Shown here one piece after another: positions 23,790-32,159 of a stretch of DNA of 38,984 nt. This stretch comes from Desulfocapsa sp. Its GTDB lineage: Bacteria > Desulfobacterota > Desulfobulbia > Desulfobulbales > Desulfocapsaceae. The notes beneath the pieces are model-generated. The model ran no database searches, was not told the origin of the DNA, and saw only the letters and a program-made list of their open reading frames with translations. The position numbers and the translations under genes are program-made. Numbering within the stretch: position 1 is the stretch's first letter; each line of letters starts with the position of its first letter. The stretch lies in NCBI GenBank assembly GCA_030145625.1, contig JAQYVF010000045.1:1-38984 (forward strand). The letters are read 5' to 3'.

Positions 23790-24215
23790 GTGAAGATAGT
23801 AATTGGCTCTGATCATGGTGGGCTTGCATTAAAAAATAATGTTATTGCCCTGTTGCAGGAGCTTGGCCACGACGGAGAAGATGTCGGTTGCTTTGAAAAC
23901 GATTCCGTTGATTATCCGCAATTTGCCGATCTGGTATGCGAAAAAGTTGCCAAGGGTCATGCAGACAGGGGAATCCTGATCTGTGGTACCGGCATTGGTA
24001 TGTCCATGGCTGCCAACAGGCATGACAATATCAGGGCAGCGCTGTGTAGCGAACAGTATACCGCACGCATGAGCCGGGAACATAACGATGCCAATGTTCT
24101 CTGCATGGGAGAACGAGTGACGGGGCCCGGTATTGCCGATGAAATAGTTCGCACCTGGTTGGGTACCTCGTTTTGTGGTGGCAGGCATTTGCGCCGCATA
24201 GAGTTGTTTAATTGA
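23790..24215 (+). CDS. rpiB: Ribose 5-phosphate isomerase B
   Basis: Interconverts ribose 5-phosphate and ribulose 5-phosphate in the cytoplasm. 141 residues, the family length. Conserved parts are MKIVIGSDHGGLALKN, the catalytic-cysteine loop LICGTGIGMSMAANR, HDNIRAALC and SREHNDANVLCMGERV. It starts with GTG and has an AGGAG six bases upstream. A strong terminator (24241-24276) follows. The neighbouring glyA-nrdR-ribD genes give it a place in a nucleotide/C1/riboflavin context. Confidence 0.95.
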   Translation: MKIVIGSDHGGLALKNNVIALLQELGHDGEDVGCFENDSVDYPQFADLVCEKVAKGHADRGILICGTGIGMSMAANRHDNIRAALCSEQYTARMSREHNDANVLCMGERVTGPGIADEIVRTWLGTSFCGGRHLRRIELFN

Positions 24216-24240
24216 TGGAGTTGTATCATACTGGTATATG

Positions 24241-24276
24241 AAAACCGGCATTGCAGAACAGGCATGCCGGTTTTTT
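24241..24276 (+). terminator. Rho-independent terminator after rpiB
   Basis: AAAACCGGCAT at 24241-24251 pairs with ATGCCGGTTTT from 24264, with a 12-base loop, followed by a T run to 24276. A clear intrinsic terminator that ends the lipid cluster before glyA, 37 bases upstream of that gene. Confidence 0.85.
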
Positions 24277-24312
24277 CGTCTGTTATATATTTGAAGTGAG
24301 AGGAATTAGAGT

Positions 24313-25551
24313 ATGTCATCCCTGCAAAATACAGATCTGGATGTCTTTAAGTTTATAAACAATGAATTTGATCGACAGAATAGTCAGCTGGAGTTAATTG
24401 CCTCGGAAAACATTGTTTCGGGTGCTGTTCTTGAGGCTCAAGGGTCTATCTTTACCAATAAGTATGCAGAAGGGTATCCGAAAAAAAGGTATTACGGCGG
24501 ATGCGATTATGCTGATGAAGTTGAGACTTTGGCCATTGACAGGGCCAAAGAGATTTTTGGTGCTGAATACGCAAATGTACAGCCCCATTCAGGTTCCCAA
24601 GCCAACATGGCAGTCTATTTTGCGACCCTGAAACCTGGCGACAAGGTACTTGGTATGGATCTTGCTCACGGTGGCCATTTGACCCATGGCAGCGCCGTTA
24701 ATTTTTCAGGCCAGTTGTTCAATTTTATCTCCTATGGTGTTGATCGGAAGACTGAGCAGATCAACATGGAGGAAGTAGAGCGTATTGCCTTTGAGAATCG
24801 CCCAAAAATGATTGTTGCTGGAGCCAGCGCATATTCCCGATTTATTGATTTTGAAGGATTTAGAAAAATTGCCGATCAGATAGGTGCCCTGTTCATGGTT
24901 GATATGGCTCATATAGCTGGTCTTATAGCCGGTGGAGTTCATCCTTCGCCTGTTCCTTGTGCTGATTTCGTCACTTCAACTACTCACAAAACTCTTCGTG
25001 GGCCCAGAGGCGGACTGATCCTTGCTAAAAGTAAGTGGGAAAAAAGCATTAACTCTAAGATTTTCCCGGGGATACAGGGTGGGCCTCTTGTCCACGTGAT
25101 TGCAGCCAAAGCTGTTGCTTTTAAAGAGGCAATGAGCGATTCGTTTAAAACATATCAACAGCAAGTTGTAGATAACGCGGCAGCCCTTGGGACTAATCTC
25201 ATTGACAGAGGTTTTCGTCTGGTGTCTGGAGGCACTGATAACCACCTTCTTCTCCTGGATCTCACCAGTAAGGATATCACAGGTAAGGAGGCTGAGGAAC
25301 TTCTTGAAAAGGCTGGGCTTACCGTTAATAAAAATGCGATTCCTTTTGATGGTCAGCCACGATTTGTTACTTCCGGTGTTCGCATTGGTACCCCGGCTGT
25401 TACCACTAGAGGCCTTAAAACCAACGAGATGGAACTCGTTGCAGGTTGGATTGAGCGTGTCATCAGGGATCGAGATGAGGCATCTCTAACAGCTGTTCGT
25501 CATGAAGTTCGCGAGTTGTGCAACAAATTTCCTCTCTCAGCCATTATTTAG
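24313..25551 (+). CDS. glyA: Serine hydroxymethyltransferase
   Basis: PLP enzyme that moves a one-carbon unit from serine to tetrahydrofolate. 412 residues. The PLP lysine is K226 in [23 protein letters not shown] at the N-terminus, [16 protein letters not shown], and [19 protein letters not shown] are family signatures. A GAGAGGAA ribosome site precedes the ATG. A terminator lies just upstream, so it is probably expressed from its own promoter. Confidence 0.96.
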   Translation: MSSLQNTDLDVFKFINNEFDRQNSQLELIASENIVSGAVLEAQGSIFTNKYAEGYPKKRYYGGCDYADEVETLAIDRAKEIFGAEYANVQPHSGSQANMAVYFATLKPGDKVLGMDLAHGGHLTHGSAVNFSGQLFNFISYGVDRKTEQINMEEVERIAFENRPKMIVAGASAYSRFIDFEGFRKIADQIGALFMVDMAHIAGLIAGGVHPSPVPCADFVTSTTHKTLRGPRGGLILAKSKWEKSINSKIFPGIQGGPLVHVIAAKAVAFKEAMSDSFKTYQQQVVDNAAALGTNLIDRGFRLVSGGTDNHLLLLDLTSKDITGKEAEELLEKAGLTVNKNAIPFDGQPRFVTSGVRIGTPAVTTRGLKTNEMELVAGWIERVIRDRDEASLTAVRHEVRELCNKFPLSAII

Positions 25552-25636
25552 TGTTTTACAAGTGAGTTTTTTTATTTCTTTGACATTTAAAAAACTGAAA
25601 TCTTAAGAATCCTATCAACTGTGAAGGCATTTGTGC

Positions 25637-25666
25637 CCATTAAGGATTAAAAAGAGTCCTTAATGG
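25637..25666. repeat. Ten-bp inverted repeat between glyA and nrdR
   Basis: CCATTAAGGA at 25637-25646 and TCCTTAATGG at 25657-25666, perfectly complementary, with a 10-base centre. No T run follows. It lies 30 bases before the nrdR start, and could be a hairpin in the leader or a protein site. It does not resemble the NrdR box. Confidence 0.45.
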
Positions 25667-25696
25667 TAAAATGTAGCTTAAGCCTCTGGAGACAGC

Positions 25697-26179
25697 ATGA
25701 AATGTCCATATTGTGGTCATCTTGATAACAAGGTCATTGATTCACGTTTGAATAAGGAGTCTACTATTACCAGGAGAAGGCGTTCGTGTCTTTCCTGTGA
25801 CCAGCGTTTCACCACATATGAGCGATTGGAGGTGATGTTGCCAATGCTTGTCAAAAAGGATGGACGCAGAGAGGTTTGGGACCGCCAGAAAATGGTTATC
25901 GGTTTAGAAAAAGCTTGCGAAAAACGACCAGTAAGCTGCGATAATATCGATGAATTTGTTGATCAGATAGAGAAGAAACTACAGGATTATGGTTCCAAAG
26001 AGGTACCTTCCAAGGTCATTGGTGAATGGGTAATGGAAGAACTGCCTAATCTGGATGAGGTCGCCTATGTTCGCTTTGCATCAGTATATCGTCAATTTAA
26101 AGATGTCAATGAATTCATGGATGAATTAAAAGGCTTACTCGATTCCAGAGATGAAAGTGATTCCGAGAAAGATTCCTGA
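25697..26179 (+). CDS. nrdR: Transcriptional repressor NrdR
   Basis: Nucleotide-sensing repressor of ribonucleotide reductase genes. 160 residues: an N-terminal zinc ribbon with C-x2-C pairs (KCPYCGH and SCLSCDQ), the [20 protein letters not shown] stretch, then an ATP-cone domain ([30 protein letters not shown]). The tail is acidic. It overlaps or nearly touches ribD, a gene order common in bacteria. No NrdR boxes were seen in this window. Confidence 0.95.
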   Translation: MKCPYCGHLDNKVIDSRLNKESTITRRRRSCLSCDQRFTTYERLEVMLPMLVKKDGRREVWDRQKMVIGLEKACEKRPVSCDNIDEFVDQIEKKLQDYGSKEVPSKVIGEWVMEELPNLDEVAYVRFASVYRQFKDVNEFMDELKGLLDSRDESDSEKDS

Positions 26180-26183
26180 GCAG

Positions 26184-27305
26184 ATGAAGGCGTCGCCAAC
26201 TGACCTCCGTTTTATGCGACTTGCATTGCGGGAGGCGAGGAAGGGGCTGGGGAGAACTTCTCCTAATCCTTGTGTTGGTGCTGTAGTTGTCCAGGATGAT
26301 AGTGTCGTCAGTCGAGGGTACCACAAAAAGGCTGGCACCCCTCATGCTGAAATTCATGCCCTGCGCAAAGCTGGTGGACAGGCGAGTGGGGCTACAATCT
26401 ATGTCACTCTGGAGCCATGTAGCCATACTGGGCGAACACCTCCTTGTTGCCAAGCTGTTGCTGCTGCTGGAATCAAGCGGGTGGTCGTAGGGATGGAAGA
26501 TCCCAATCCACTGGTGAGAGGGAGGGGCAATACCTATCTCCAGGATCATGGGATTGAAGTCCTTAGTAGCGTCTTAGAGCAGGAATGTCGAGAGCTAAAC
26601 CTTCCTTTTATCAAACATATCACCTCCGGAATGCCATTTGTGGTGATGAAGGCCGGTATGAGCCTTGATGGGAAAATCAGTTATCAACTTGGACAACCTG
26701 GATGGATGACAGGGAAGAACAGCTCAAAAAAGGTACACGAGCTACGTAACCATTTTGATGCTATTCTGGTAGGCAGGGGGACTATAGTAGTCGATGATCC
26801 CTCCCTAACCACTCGTCTTCCTGGTAAGCGTGGCAGAGATCCGGTTCGGGTGATCCTTGATAGCCGTTTGCAGCTCTCGCTGACATCTAAAATTCTTCTT
26901 TTGGCTTCTCCCGCACCTACTCTTGTTTTTTGCAGTCACTCAGCCGATGAAGAGAAAAAAGACGAATTAAGGTCAATGGAAAATGTCCTCATTTGCGGTG
27001 TTAACTGTGATGCAGATGGTGGGTTAAACCTGGTTGAGGTCTTGGCAGAGCTTGGCAGGATGGGAATATGTTCGCTCCTGGTGGAAGGAGGAGCAGCCGT
27101 TCATGGCAGTTTTCTCAGGCAGGGATTGGTAGATAGGGTATTCCTCTTCATGGCCCCTCTGTTTGCTGGCTCCAACGGTACACCCTTGGTGAGTGGTTTT
27201 TCGGTAGGAGAACGAGCAGAGGCCCTGACGTTGAGAGATGTACGCTATAGTCGATGCGGTGATGACATGCTCATTCAGGGAGACCTGTTCAAAGCTTTTT
27301 TTTAA
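26184..27305 (+). CDS. ribD: Bifunctional riboflavin deaminase/reductase RibD
   Basis: Catalyses deamination of the pyrimidine intermediate and then reduction of its ribosyl chain in riboflavin synthesis. The N-terminal deaminase (about residues 1-145) has H54-A-E56 and the zinc cysteines in EPCSHTGRTPPCC. The C-terminal reductase (from about 150) has MKAGMSLDGKIS and LLVEGGAAVHGSFL. The start at 26184 was chosen because homologues begin about 10 residues before the R-F-M-R-L-A-L helix; an upstream in-frame ATG at 26151 inside nrdR would add 11 residues. Neither start has a good ribosome site, so coupling to nrdR is likely. Confidence 0.93.
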   Translation: MKASPTDLRFMRLALREARKGLGRTSPNPCVGAVVVQDDSVVSRGYHKKAGTPHAEIHALRKAGGQASGATIYVTLEPCSHTGRTPPCCQAVAAAGIKRVVVGMEDPNPLVRGRGNTYLQDHGIEVLSSVLEQECRELNLPFIKHITSGMPFVVMKAGMSLDGKISYQLGQPGWMTGKNSSKKVHELRNHFDAILVGRGTIVVDDPSLTTRLPGKRGRDPVRVILDSRLQLSLTSKILLLASPAPTLVFCSHSADEEKKDELRSMENVLICGVNCDADGGLNLVEVLAELGRMGICSLLVEGGAAVHGSFLRQGLVDRVFLFMAPLFAGSNGTPLVSGFSVGERAEALTLRDVRYSRCGDDMLIQGDLFKAFF

Positions 27306-27312
27306 AAAAAGC
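27291..27312. terminator. Bidirectional terminator-like T/A palindrome
   Basis: GC followed by eight T, seven A and GC (27294-27312), a palindrome overlapping the ribD stop. Further T runs follow at about 27327-27341. It lies between the convergent ribD and the ParB-like gene and may end both transcripts, although the stem is weak. Confidence 0.4.
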
Positions 27313-27340
27313 AGTCATTGAAACTCTTTTTTTTCTTTTT

Positions 27341-28297
27341 TCAGTCAGCTAAGGCTTTTATTTTCCGGAGCCGATTTTCTACCTCTTTCAGAGTATCAAA
27401 ACGCAGAGTTACATAAACCTCATCTTTTTCAAATGCCGGGCTATGACTGATACTACATGCTGGAGGCAGCTGCATTTGAGAGACTGTTTTTTTGAAAGTT
27501 TCCTCGGCTGCGCCACTTTCCGGTGAAAGTCTTTTTTGTAAAATTGTGAGAAGTGCTGATGCCTTTTGTGGTCGATTCATCTCGGGGTGATCAAGGATAA
27601 GGACAAAGTCAGGCTCTGCCAAGAGTGTGGTAATTGTCTTCCCCTGGCCCAAGGCCAGGTCTTTTGTGAGCGCTAAAAGCCTTTTTTGTTTTCCTCCACC
27701 AAGTTCCAGTTCTTGAAATATCCAGTGCAGTGTAAGTCTGTCATCAGATGGTAATAGTAGCAAGTCAAGTGCGAGTCTTTCTCCAATCTTTCCAATGTGA
27801 ATATTTTTCTGTATACCTTGTTCAAGATCAAGCAACGGCAGCGTTCGGATAATTATATGGGCCTGCACTTTTTCTTTAAGGATTGGAAGAAAACAATGGG
27901 CTGCCTTCTCAACCTCCATATATTTGAGGCAGTATTTGAAAAAATATGCTTTTTCCATAGGGCTGAGTGTCCCTGAAATCAGCTGGTCTTCAAGAATATA
28001 GTGCAACACTCTTTGGGGTGGGGTCTCTTCGTCGAGTATCAGAGCATTGATTGGTGTTGGTAGCTGCTTATCAGTCTGGTGGGCTCGAAGTCTATTTCGC
28101 CCACAGAGTAACTGGTACCTGCCGTCAGGACGTTTGTGCACGATTATCGGGCGTAACAAACCTATGCTTTGAATGGAGTGTAGAAGTCTGGGTGATGGTT
28201 CGTGAGAAAGAAATGGATGGATGTTCCATTCATCTGAAAGGTCAATATCTTTTATGTCTATTTGTCGAAGAGTAGGGGAGTGCAGCATGCTTTTCAC
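27341..28297 (-). CDS. Orphan ParB/Srx-fold protein
   Basis: 318 residues. The N-terminal ParB/sulfiredoxin-like domain is visible: LLHSIQSIGLLRPIIVHKRPDGRYQLLCGRNRLRA (residues about 40-75), resembling the ParB nucleotide-binding motif G-x-R-R-x-x-A. A helical middle follows with HIGKIGERLALDLLLLP, similar to the ParB helix-turn-helix region. The C-terminal third is not recognised. No parA lies nearby, so this is not a normal chromosome-partition operon. It may be a ParB-type regulator or a relic. The start is GTG 28297 or ATG 28288; neither has a strong ribosome site. Confidence 0.75.
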   Translation of the reverse strand: MKSMLHSPTLRQIDIKDIDLSDEWNIHPFLSHEPSPRLLHSIQSIGLLRPIIVHKRPDGRYQLLCGRNRLRAHQTDKQLPTPINALILDEETPPQRVLHYILEDQLISGTLSPMEKAYFFKYCLKYMEVEKAAHCFLPILKEKVQAHIIIRTLPLLDLEQGIQKNIHIGKIGERLALDLLLLPSDDRLTLHWIFQELELGGGKQKRLLALTKDLALGQGKTITTLLAEPDFVLILDHPEMNRPQKASALLTILQKRLSPESGAAEETFKKTVSQMQLPPACSISHSPAFEKDEVYVTLRFDTLKEVENRLRKIKALAD

Positions 28298-28363
28298 AGG
28301 TACAGGAATTTGGGAAATTAGAGAATTGGGAGAGTTATGAAAAACGGGGGGCAGTTAAAAAGC

Positions 28364-28410
28364 AAAAAAATACCTGTACAGTGTTGTGTGAGACGCAAAA
28401 CTGTACAGGT
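28364..28410 (-). terminator. Terminator of the IHF/HU gene
   Basis: On the minus strand ACCTGTACAG and CTGTACAGGT form a perfect 10-bp stem (28401-28410 and 28372-28381) with a 19-base loop, followed by A and a run of seven T. This is an intrinsic terminator about 50 bases downstream of the IHF/HU gene. Confidence 0.75.
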
Positions 28411-28459
28411 TTATACCCTAAAGGAAGACTGTCTTTGTAGAGTACTTCTCGGAGGCAGA

Positions 28460-28747
28460 TTAAGCTTCGTTGATTTTATTACGAAGAATGCCTGATGGTT
28501 TAAAGGTGACAACCCGACGGGCATCCAGGGTTAATTCGTCACCAGTCTGGGGATTGCGTCCTCTGCGAGATTTCTTATCTTTGACGTTGAATTTGCCAAA
28601 TCCACTCAATAGGAGGTCGGTTCCATCAATGAGGGAAGACTTTGAGATACGAAGAAAGGCCTCAACAGAATCGGTAGCCTGGGCTTTTGTCAAAGAACCA
28701 TGGGATTTGTATACCTGTTGTACCAGGTCAGCTTTTGTAAGGGTCAT
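28460..28747 (-). CDS. HU/IHF family DNA-binding protein, IHF-alpha type
   Basis: A nucleoid protein that bends DNA. 95 residues. TLTKADLVQQVY at the N-terminus, GFGKFNVKDKKSRRGRNPQTGDEL (the DNA-arm with the conserved G-R-N-P-x-T-G) and VVTFKPSGILRNKIN at the end point to an IHF alpha subunit rather than HU, but the distinction by eye is not firm. AAGGAG lies upstream. It has its own promoter at 28799-28826 and terminator, so it is monocistronic. Confidence 0.92.
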   Translation of the reverse strand: MTLTKADLVQQVYKSHGSLTKAQATDSVEAFLRISKSSLIDGTDLLLSGFGKFNVKDKKSRRGRNPQTGDELTLDARRVVTFKPSGILRNKINEA

Positions 28748-28798
28748 GTTTAGATTCTCCTTTTAAAATAATCGATTGGTATTTAAACTCTGTAGTTA

Positions 28799-28826
28799 AT
28801 GATAGGCGTACGGAGAATAAAGTCAA
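28799..28826 (-). promoter_or_regulatory. Promoter of the IHF/HU gene
   Basis: On the minus strand TTGACT (28821-28826), 16 bp, TATCAT (28799-28804). Transcription would begin about 45 bases before the gene's start codon. Confidence 0.55.
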
Positions 28827-28842
28827 CAGTTAGATAGTTTTT

Positions 28843-30054
28843 TTATCCTCCAACGGCACTGGCCATTGAAAAAATCGGAAGATACATGGCAATTACAAGT
28901 CCACCAATCATACCTCCAAGAAAAACCATCATAAATGGTTCGATCATGGCTGTAAGATTTTCTACGGCCTGATCAACTTCTTCGTCATAAAAGTCGGCGA
29001 TTTTGGCAAGCATAGTGTCCAAGGCACCAACCGATTCACCGACATTGATCATTTGAACGACCATGTTGGGGAATACGCCGCTTTCTTCAAGGGGTTCAGC
29101 AATGGGGCGACCTTCGGCAATACTGTCGGCAACACGGAACACGGCAGCTTCGATGATCTTGTTGCCTGCTGTCTTTGCAACTACCTGTAAGGCTTCAAGA
29201 ATTGGGACACCACTCTGAAGCATGGTGCTGAGAGTCCTGGTGAATTTTGCCACTGCAACTTTTCGAATCAAAGGGCCGGCGACAGGAGCTCTGAGGACCA
29301 TTGCATCCATCTTTATCCGTCCTTTTTCCGTATTGTATATCTTCTTGATAGTATAAAAGACAGCCACTGTTGCCATAGCAATCCAGAGAAAATTGGATTT
29401 GAAATAGCTGGACATGTTTACCACTATCTGTGTGGGCATTGGGAGTGCCGAGCCAAAACTTGCGAACATCTCTTCAAACACAGGGATGACGAATACGAGG
29501 ATGACAACTAGAATAAGAACGGCAATAGCCAGGCAGATTGCCGGATAGGTCATGGCTCCTTTGATCTTTTTCTTCAATGCCATGGATTTTTCCATGAAGA
29601 GCGCAAGGCGACCGAGGATGGTATCCAAGATACCGCCGGTTTCACCAGCTTCGATCATATTTGAAAAAAGGTTGTCGAATACCTTGGGATGCTTGCGCAT
29701 GGAGTCGGCAAAGGTTGTACCAGTTTCAACATCCATCCTAATGGTGGTCAGGACTTTTTTGAAAGTTGAGTTTTCCTGCTGTTTTGAAAGGATTTCAAGG
29801 CTTTGTACCAGCGGTAAGCCGGCATCAATCATGGTGGAGAGCTGCCTGGTGAAGATAACTAAATCCTTACCGGTAACCTTTGGTTGAAAAAAGGAGATGT
29901 TCTCCAGTAGATCCTTAGACTTTTCTTTGATAACCGGTTCTTGAATGCGAAGTCGCTTGATATGGCTGAGGGCTGCCGCCTGATTAGGGGCCTCAATTTC
30001 TCCCTTGCGTTTGTCACCGTATGAATTGATACCTTTCCATGTATAGATAGGCAT
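28843..30054 (-). CDS. pilC: Type IV pilus / type II secretion inner-membrane platform protein, PilC-type
   Basis: An inner-membrane platform that couples the assembly ATPase to pilus extension. 403 residues with two T2SSF domains: the first (about residues 65-190) contains FTRQLSTMIDAGLPLVQSLEIL and the following ENSTFKKVL region, the second (about 270-395) contains FTRTLSTMLQSGVPILEALQV. Three membrane helices are visible near residues 170-190, 220-240 and the C-terminus. The N-terminal PIYTWKGINSYGDKRKGEI is the PilC start. A good AGGAGAGAA ribosome site is present. The pilB and pilT genes usually next to it are absent. GspF is possible but less likely. Confidence 0.9.
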   Translation of the reverse strand: MPIYTWKGINSYGDKRKGEIEAPNQAAALSHIKRLRIQEPVIKEKSKDLLENISFFQPKVTGKDLVIFTRQLSTMIDAGLPLVQSLEILSKQQENSTFKKVLTTIRMDVETGTTFADSMRKHPKVFDNLFSNMIEAGETGGILDTILGRLALFMEKSMALKKKIKGAMTYPAICLAIAVLILVVILVFVIPVFEEMFASFGSALPMPTQIVVNMSSYFKSNFLWIAMATVAVFYTIKKIYNTEKGRIKMDAMVLRAPVAGPLIRKVAVAKFTRTLSTMLQSGVPILEALQVVAKTAGNKIIEAAVFRVADSIAEGRPIAEPLEESGVFPNMVVQMINVGESVGALDTMLAKIADFYDEEVDQAVENLTAMIEPFMMVFLGGMIGGLVIAMYLPIFSMASAVGG

Positions 30055-30144
30055 TATATTCTCTCCTGCTTGAGCTGATTTTTCTAGGGATTGCCTATAA
30101 GTGCTGTGAATGCAAAGATTAATTATCCTAGTGGAATAAATCTC

Positions 30145-30173
30145 ATTCTATATCATGAAGTTGTAGATTACAA
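30145..30173 (-). promoter_or_regulatory. Candidate promoter of pilC
   Basis: On the minus strand TTGTAA (30168-30173), 17 bp, TAGAAT (30145-30150). The untranslated leader would be about 85 bases. Both boxes differ from consensus at two positions, so it is a candidate only. Confidence 0.4.
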
Positions 30174-30352
30174 GGAAGTCTACTACTATCTTTCTTTTTT
30201 TTGGATAGGGGTAAATATACACAACATTTGTGGGTGAAAAGAGAGTCAGGAGTGATTGAGAGAAAGCTTTTATCACCTTAAGATTGGTCTTTGTTGATGT
30301 GGCTAGAATATGTCTTGTTTGACTGGTATCAGTTCTTACAGTTTTTTTGTTC

Positions 30353-30381
30353 TTGTTTTAAATATGCTGTCCTGTTATAAT
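30353..30381 (+). promoter_or_regulatory. Promoter of the PxxKW protein gene
   Basis: TTGTTT (30353-30358), 17 bp, TATAAT (30376-30381). A perfect -10 box. The leader would be about 94 bases before the start at 30482. Confidence 0.5.
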
Positions 30382-30481
30382 ATAAAGTTCTGTGAACTGT
30401 AGATGGAAGACTACACATTCCTAGCTTCCTGATAGACAAAAAAAATTACAAAATTGTTTTTTATACTTTGAGGAGAACAAT

Positions 30482-30730
30482 ATGCAGAATCAAGCTGCGA
30501 TGACTTATGGTGAAAGGAATTTTCAACCTGTTGTTGAAAAGTGTGAAGGATGTGAGAGGATTGTGGATGAGGCCGGAGCACAATTTTGTCAGTCCTATCT
30601 TAAGCCGGAAGCAAAATGGCGCCTGGGGATTTGTAATTTTGCAACCCACGCAAAGCCTGAAATAACAGTGACTACTGTACGTGTCAATCCTTTGAAGGCA
30701 GCCAAACGTGCATCTGCCAAAAAAGTTTGA
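30482..30730 (+). CDS. PxxKW family cysteine-rich small protein
   Basis: 82 residues. It shows the pattern of a family known from sulfate reducers and relatives: C-x2-C (KCEGCERIV), a further cysteine FCQSYLKPEAKW with the P-x2-K-W motif, then GICNFATH with another cysteine. The four cysteines could hold zinc or an iron-sulfur cluster. The C-terminal part is basic (NPLKAAKRASAKKV). The start has a TGAGGAG site upstream. It has its own promoter and a strong terminator, which fits an abundant small protein of unknown role. Confidence 0.82.
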   Translation: MQNQAAMTYGERNFQPVVEKCEGCERIVDEAGAQFCQSYLKPEAKWRLGICNFATHAKPEITVTTVRVNPLKAAKRASAKKV

Positions 30731-30754
30731 TTGTTGTTTCAAAGAGTAGTTTTG

Positions 30755-30796
30755 AAAAAGGCATCGTTCCATTGTTATGGAACGATGCCTTTTTTT
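30755..30796. terminator. Strong bidirectional intrinsic terminator
   Basis: GGCATCGTTCCA at 30760-30771 pairs with TGGAACGATGCC at 30778-30789 (12 bp, six-base loop), flanked by A5 on the left and a T run on the right. It can terminate the PxxKW gene and, from the other side, the ugd operon that ends at 30825. Confidence 0.85.
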
Positions 30797-30824
30797 GTTT
30801 CCTGATGACGAAAAGAGTGAGAGT

Positions 30825-32135
30825 TTAAGAGCGTCCTACGCCAACATATTGAAACCCTGCAGCTTTTACGGTTTTGGGGTCATAGACATTACGAAGGTCG
30901 ATGAAAGTATGATTGCGCATGAGTCCTGCAAGTTTGTTGAGATCCAGGGCTCGATATTGATTCCATTCGGTCATCAGGATGACTGAATCGGCATCGGTAC
31001 AGGCCTCATAGGCATTTTCTGTGTATTCGATTCCAGGAGGCATGGCTTTTTTTGCCTCTTCCATTCCAAATGGATCATGCGCTTTGATTTTTGCGCCTTT
31101 TTCCAAAAGAGCTGGAAGGATGGTAACAGCCGGGGATTCGCGCATATCATCGGTCTCTGGCTTGAAGGTCAGGCCTAAAACAGCAATGGTTTTTCCTGCC
31201 TCACTTCCACCGACTGCATCACGTATTTTTTTGATCATTTTTGCCTTTTGGGCTGCATTGACTTCCACCGTAGCCTCGACAATCCGTAGGTTCTGACCGT
31301 GCTCCTGAGCAATGCGCATGAGTGCGAGAGTGTCTTTGGGAAAGCAGGAGCCGCCGTATCCAGGACCGGGGTGAAGGAATTTGGAACCGATACGACCATC
31401 CATACCTATTCCCTTGGCCAGAGCTATTACGTCTGCACCAATGGTGTCACAGAGTAGAGCAATTTCATTGATAAAACTGATTTTGGCTGCGAGAAAGGCA
31501 TTTGCTGCATATTTTGTCAGTTCTGCTGTTTTAATATCGGTTTTGACGATGGGTGTTTCCTGAAGAAAGAGAGGCTGGTAGATTGCCCTGAGTATTGCCT
31601 CTGCTCGTTCGCTTTCGACTCCAATAACGACTCTGTCAGGTCGCATAAAGTCAGCTATTGCTGCTCCCTCACGGAGAAATTCTGGATTTGAGGCCACATC
31701 GAAATCAGCATCTGGATTACTTTCCCTGATTATTCTCTCTACCTGACTAGCCGTTCCTGTAGGAACAGTGCTCTTATCGATGATTACCGTATAACCTTTA
31801 AGATGTGCTGCAATCTCTTTACTGGCCTGGTAAATGTAGGAGAGGTCGGCATAACCGTCTCCACGCCTGCTGGTCGGTGTGCCAACAGCAAGAAAAATGG
31901 CTTCAGCTTCAGCTACGGCCTCTTCCAGGTTCGAAGTGAATTGCAGGCGGCCTTCTCTGACGGTTTTTGCTACAAGGGTGTCAAGCCCTGGTTCGTAGAT
32001 GGGGATGTGTCCCTGGCACAGTCGTTCTATTTTACTCGTATCTTTGTCTACGCAAGTGACATGGTGGCCAAATTCGGCAAAGCAGGTACCGGTTACCAGG
32101 CCGACATATCCTGTTCCTATCATTGTAATTCGCAT
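30825..32135 (-). CDS. ugd: UDP-glucose 6-dehydrogenase
   Basis: Oxidises UDP-glucose to UDP-glucuronate for surface polysaccharide synthesis. 436 residues. GTGYVGLVTGTCFAEFGH is the NAD-binding N-terminus; SNPEFLREGAAIADF, the catalytic C264 in GYGGSCFPKDT, and LGLTFKPETDDMRESPA are diagnostic. It lies 24 bases after yggS on the minus strand, the last gene of the tatD-yggS-ugd operon. Confidence 0.95.
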   Translation of the reverse strand: MRITMIGTGYVGLVTGTCFAEFGHHVTCVDKDTSKIERLCQGHIPIYEPGLDTLVAKTVREGRLQFTSNLEEAVAEAEAIFLAVGTPTSRRGDGYADLSYIYQASKEIAAHLKGYTVIIDKSTVPTGTASQVERIIRESNPDADFDVASNPEFLREGAAIADFMRPDRVVIGVESERAEAILRAIYQPLFLQETPIVKTDIKTAELTKYAANAFLAAKISFINEIALLCDTIGADVIALAKGIGMDGRIGSKFLHPGPGYGGSCFPKDTLALMRIAQEHGQNLRIVEATVEVNAAQKAKMIKKIRDAVGGSEAGKTIAVLGLTFKPETDDMRESPAVTILPALLEKGAKIKAHDPFGMEEAKKAMPPGIEYTENAYEACTDADSVILMTEWNQYRALDLNKLAGLMRNHTFIDLRNVYDPKTVKAAGFQYVGVGRS

Positions 32136-32159
32136 AATTTTGTATCTCTTGGTTGAATA

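Larger units (their letters stand above)
30055..30481. other. Divergent intergenic region with two promoters
   Basis: A 427-bp AT-rich region between pilC (minus) and the PxxKW protein (plus). It holds the promoters at 30145-30173 and 30353-30381. A GTAGA/TCTAC inverted repeat (about 30162-30183) overlaps the pilC -35 box. No gene was found. Confidence 0.5.

Noticed and set aside
28337-28492. 51-codon plus-strand ORF beginning MKNGGQLKSKK
   Set aside because: It crosses the terminator of the IHF/HU gene and runs antisense into its end; only a poor ribosome site.
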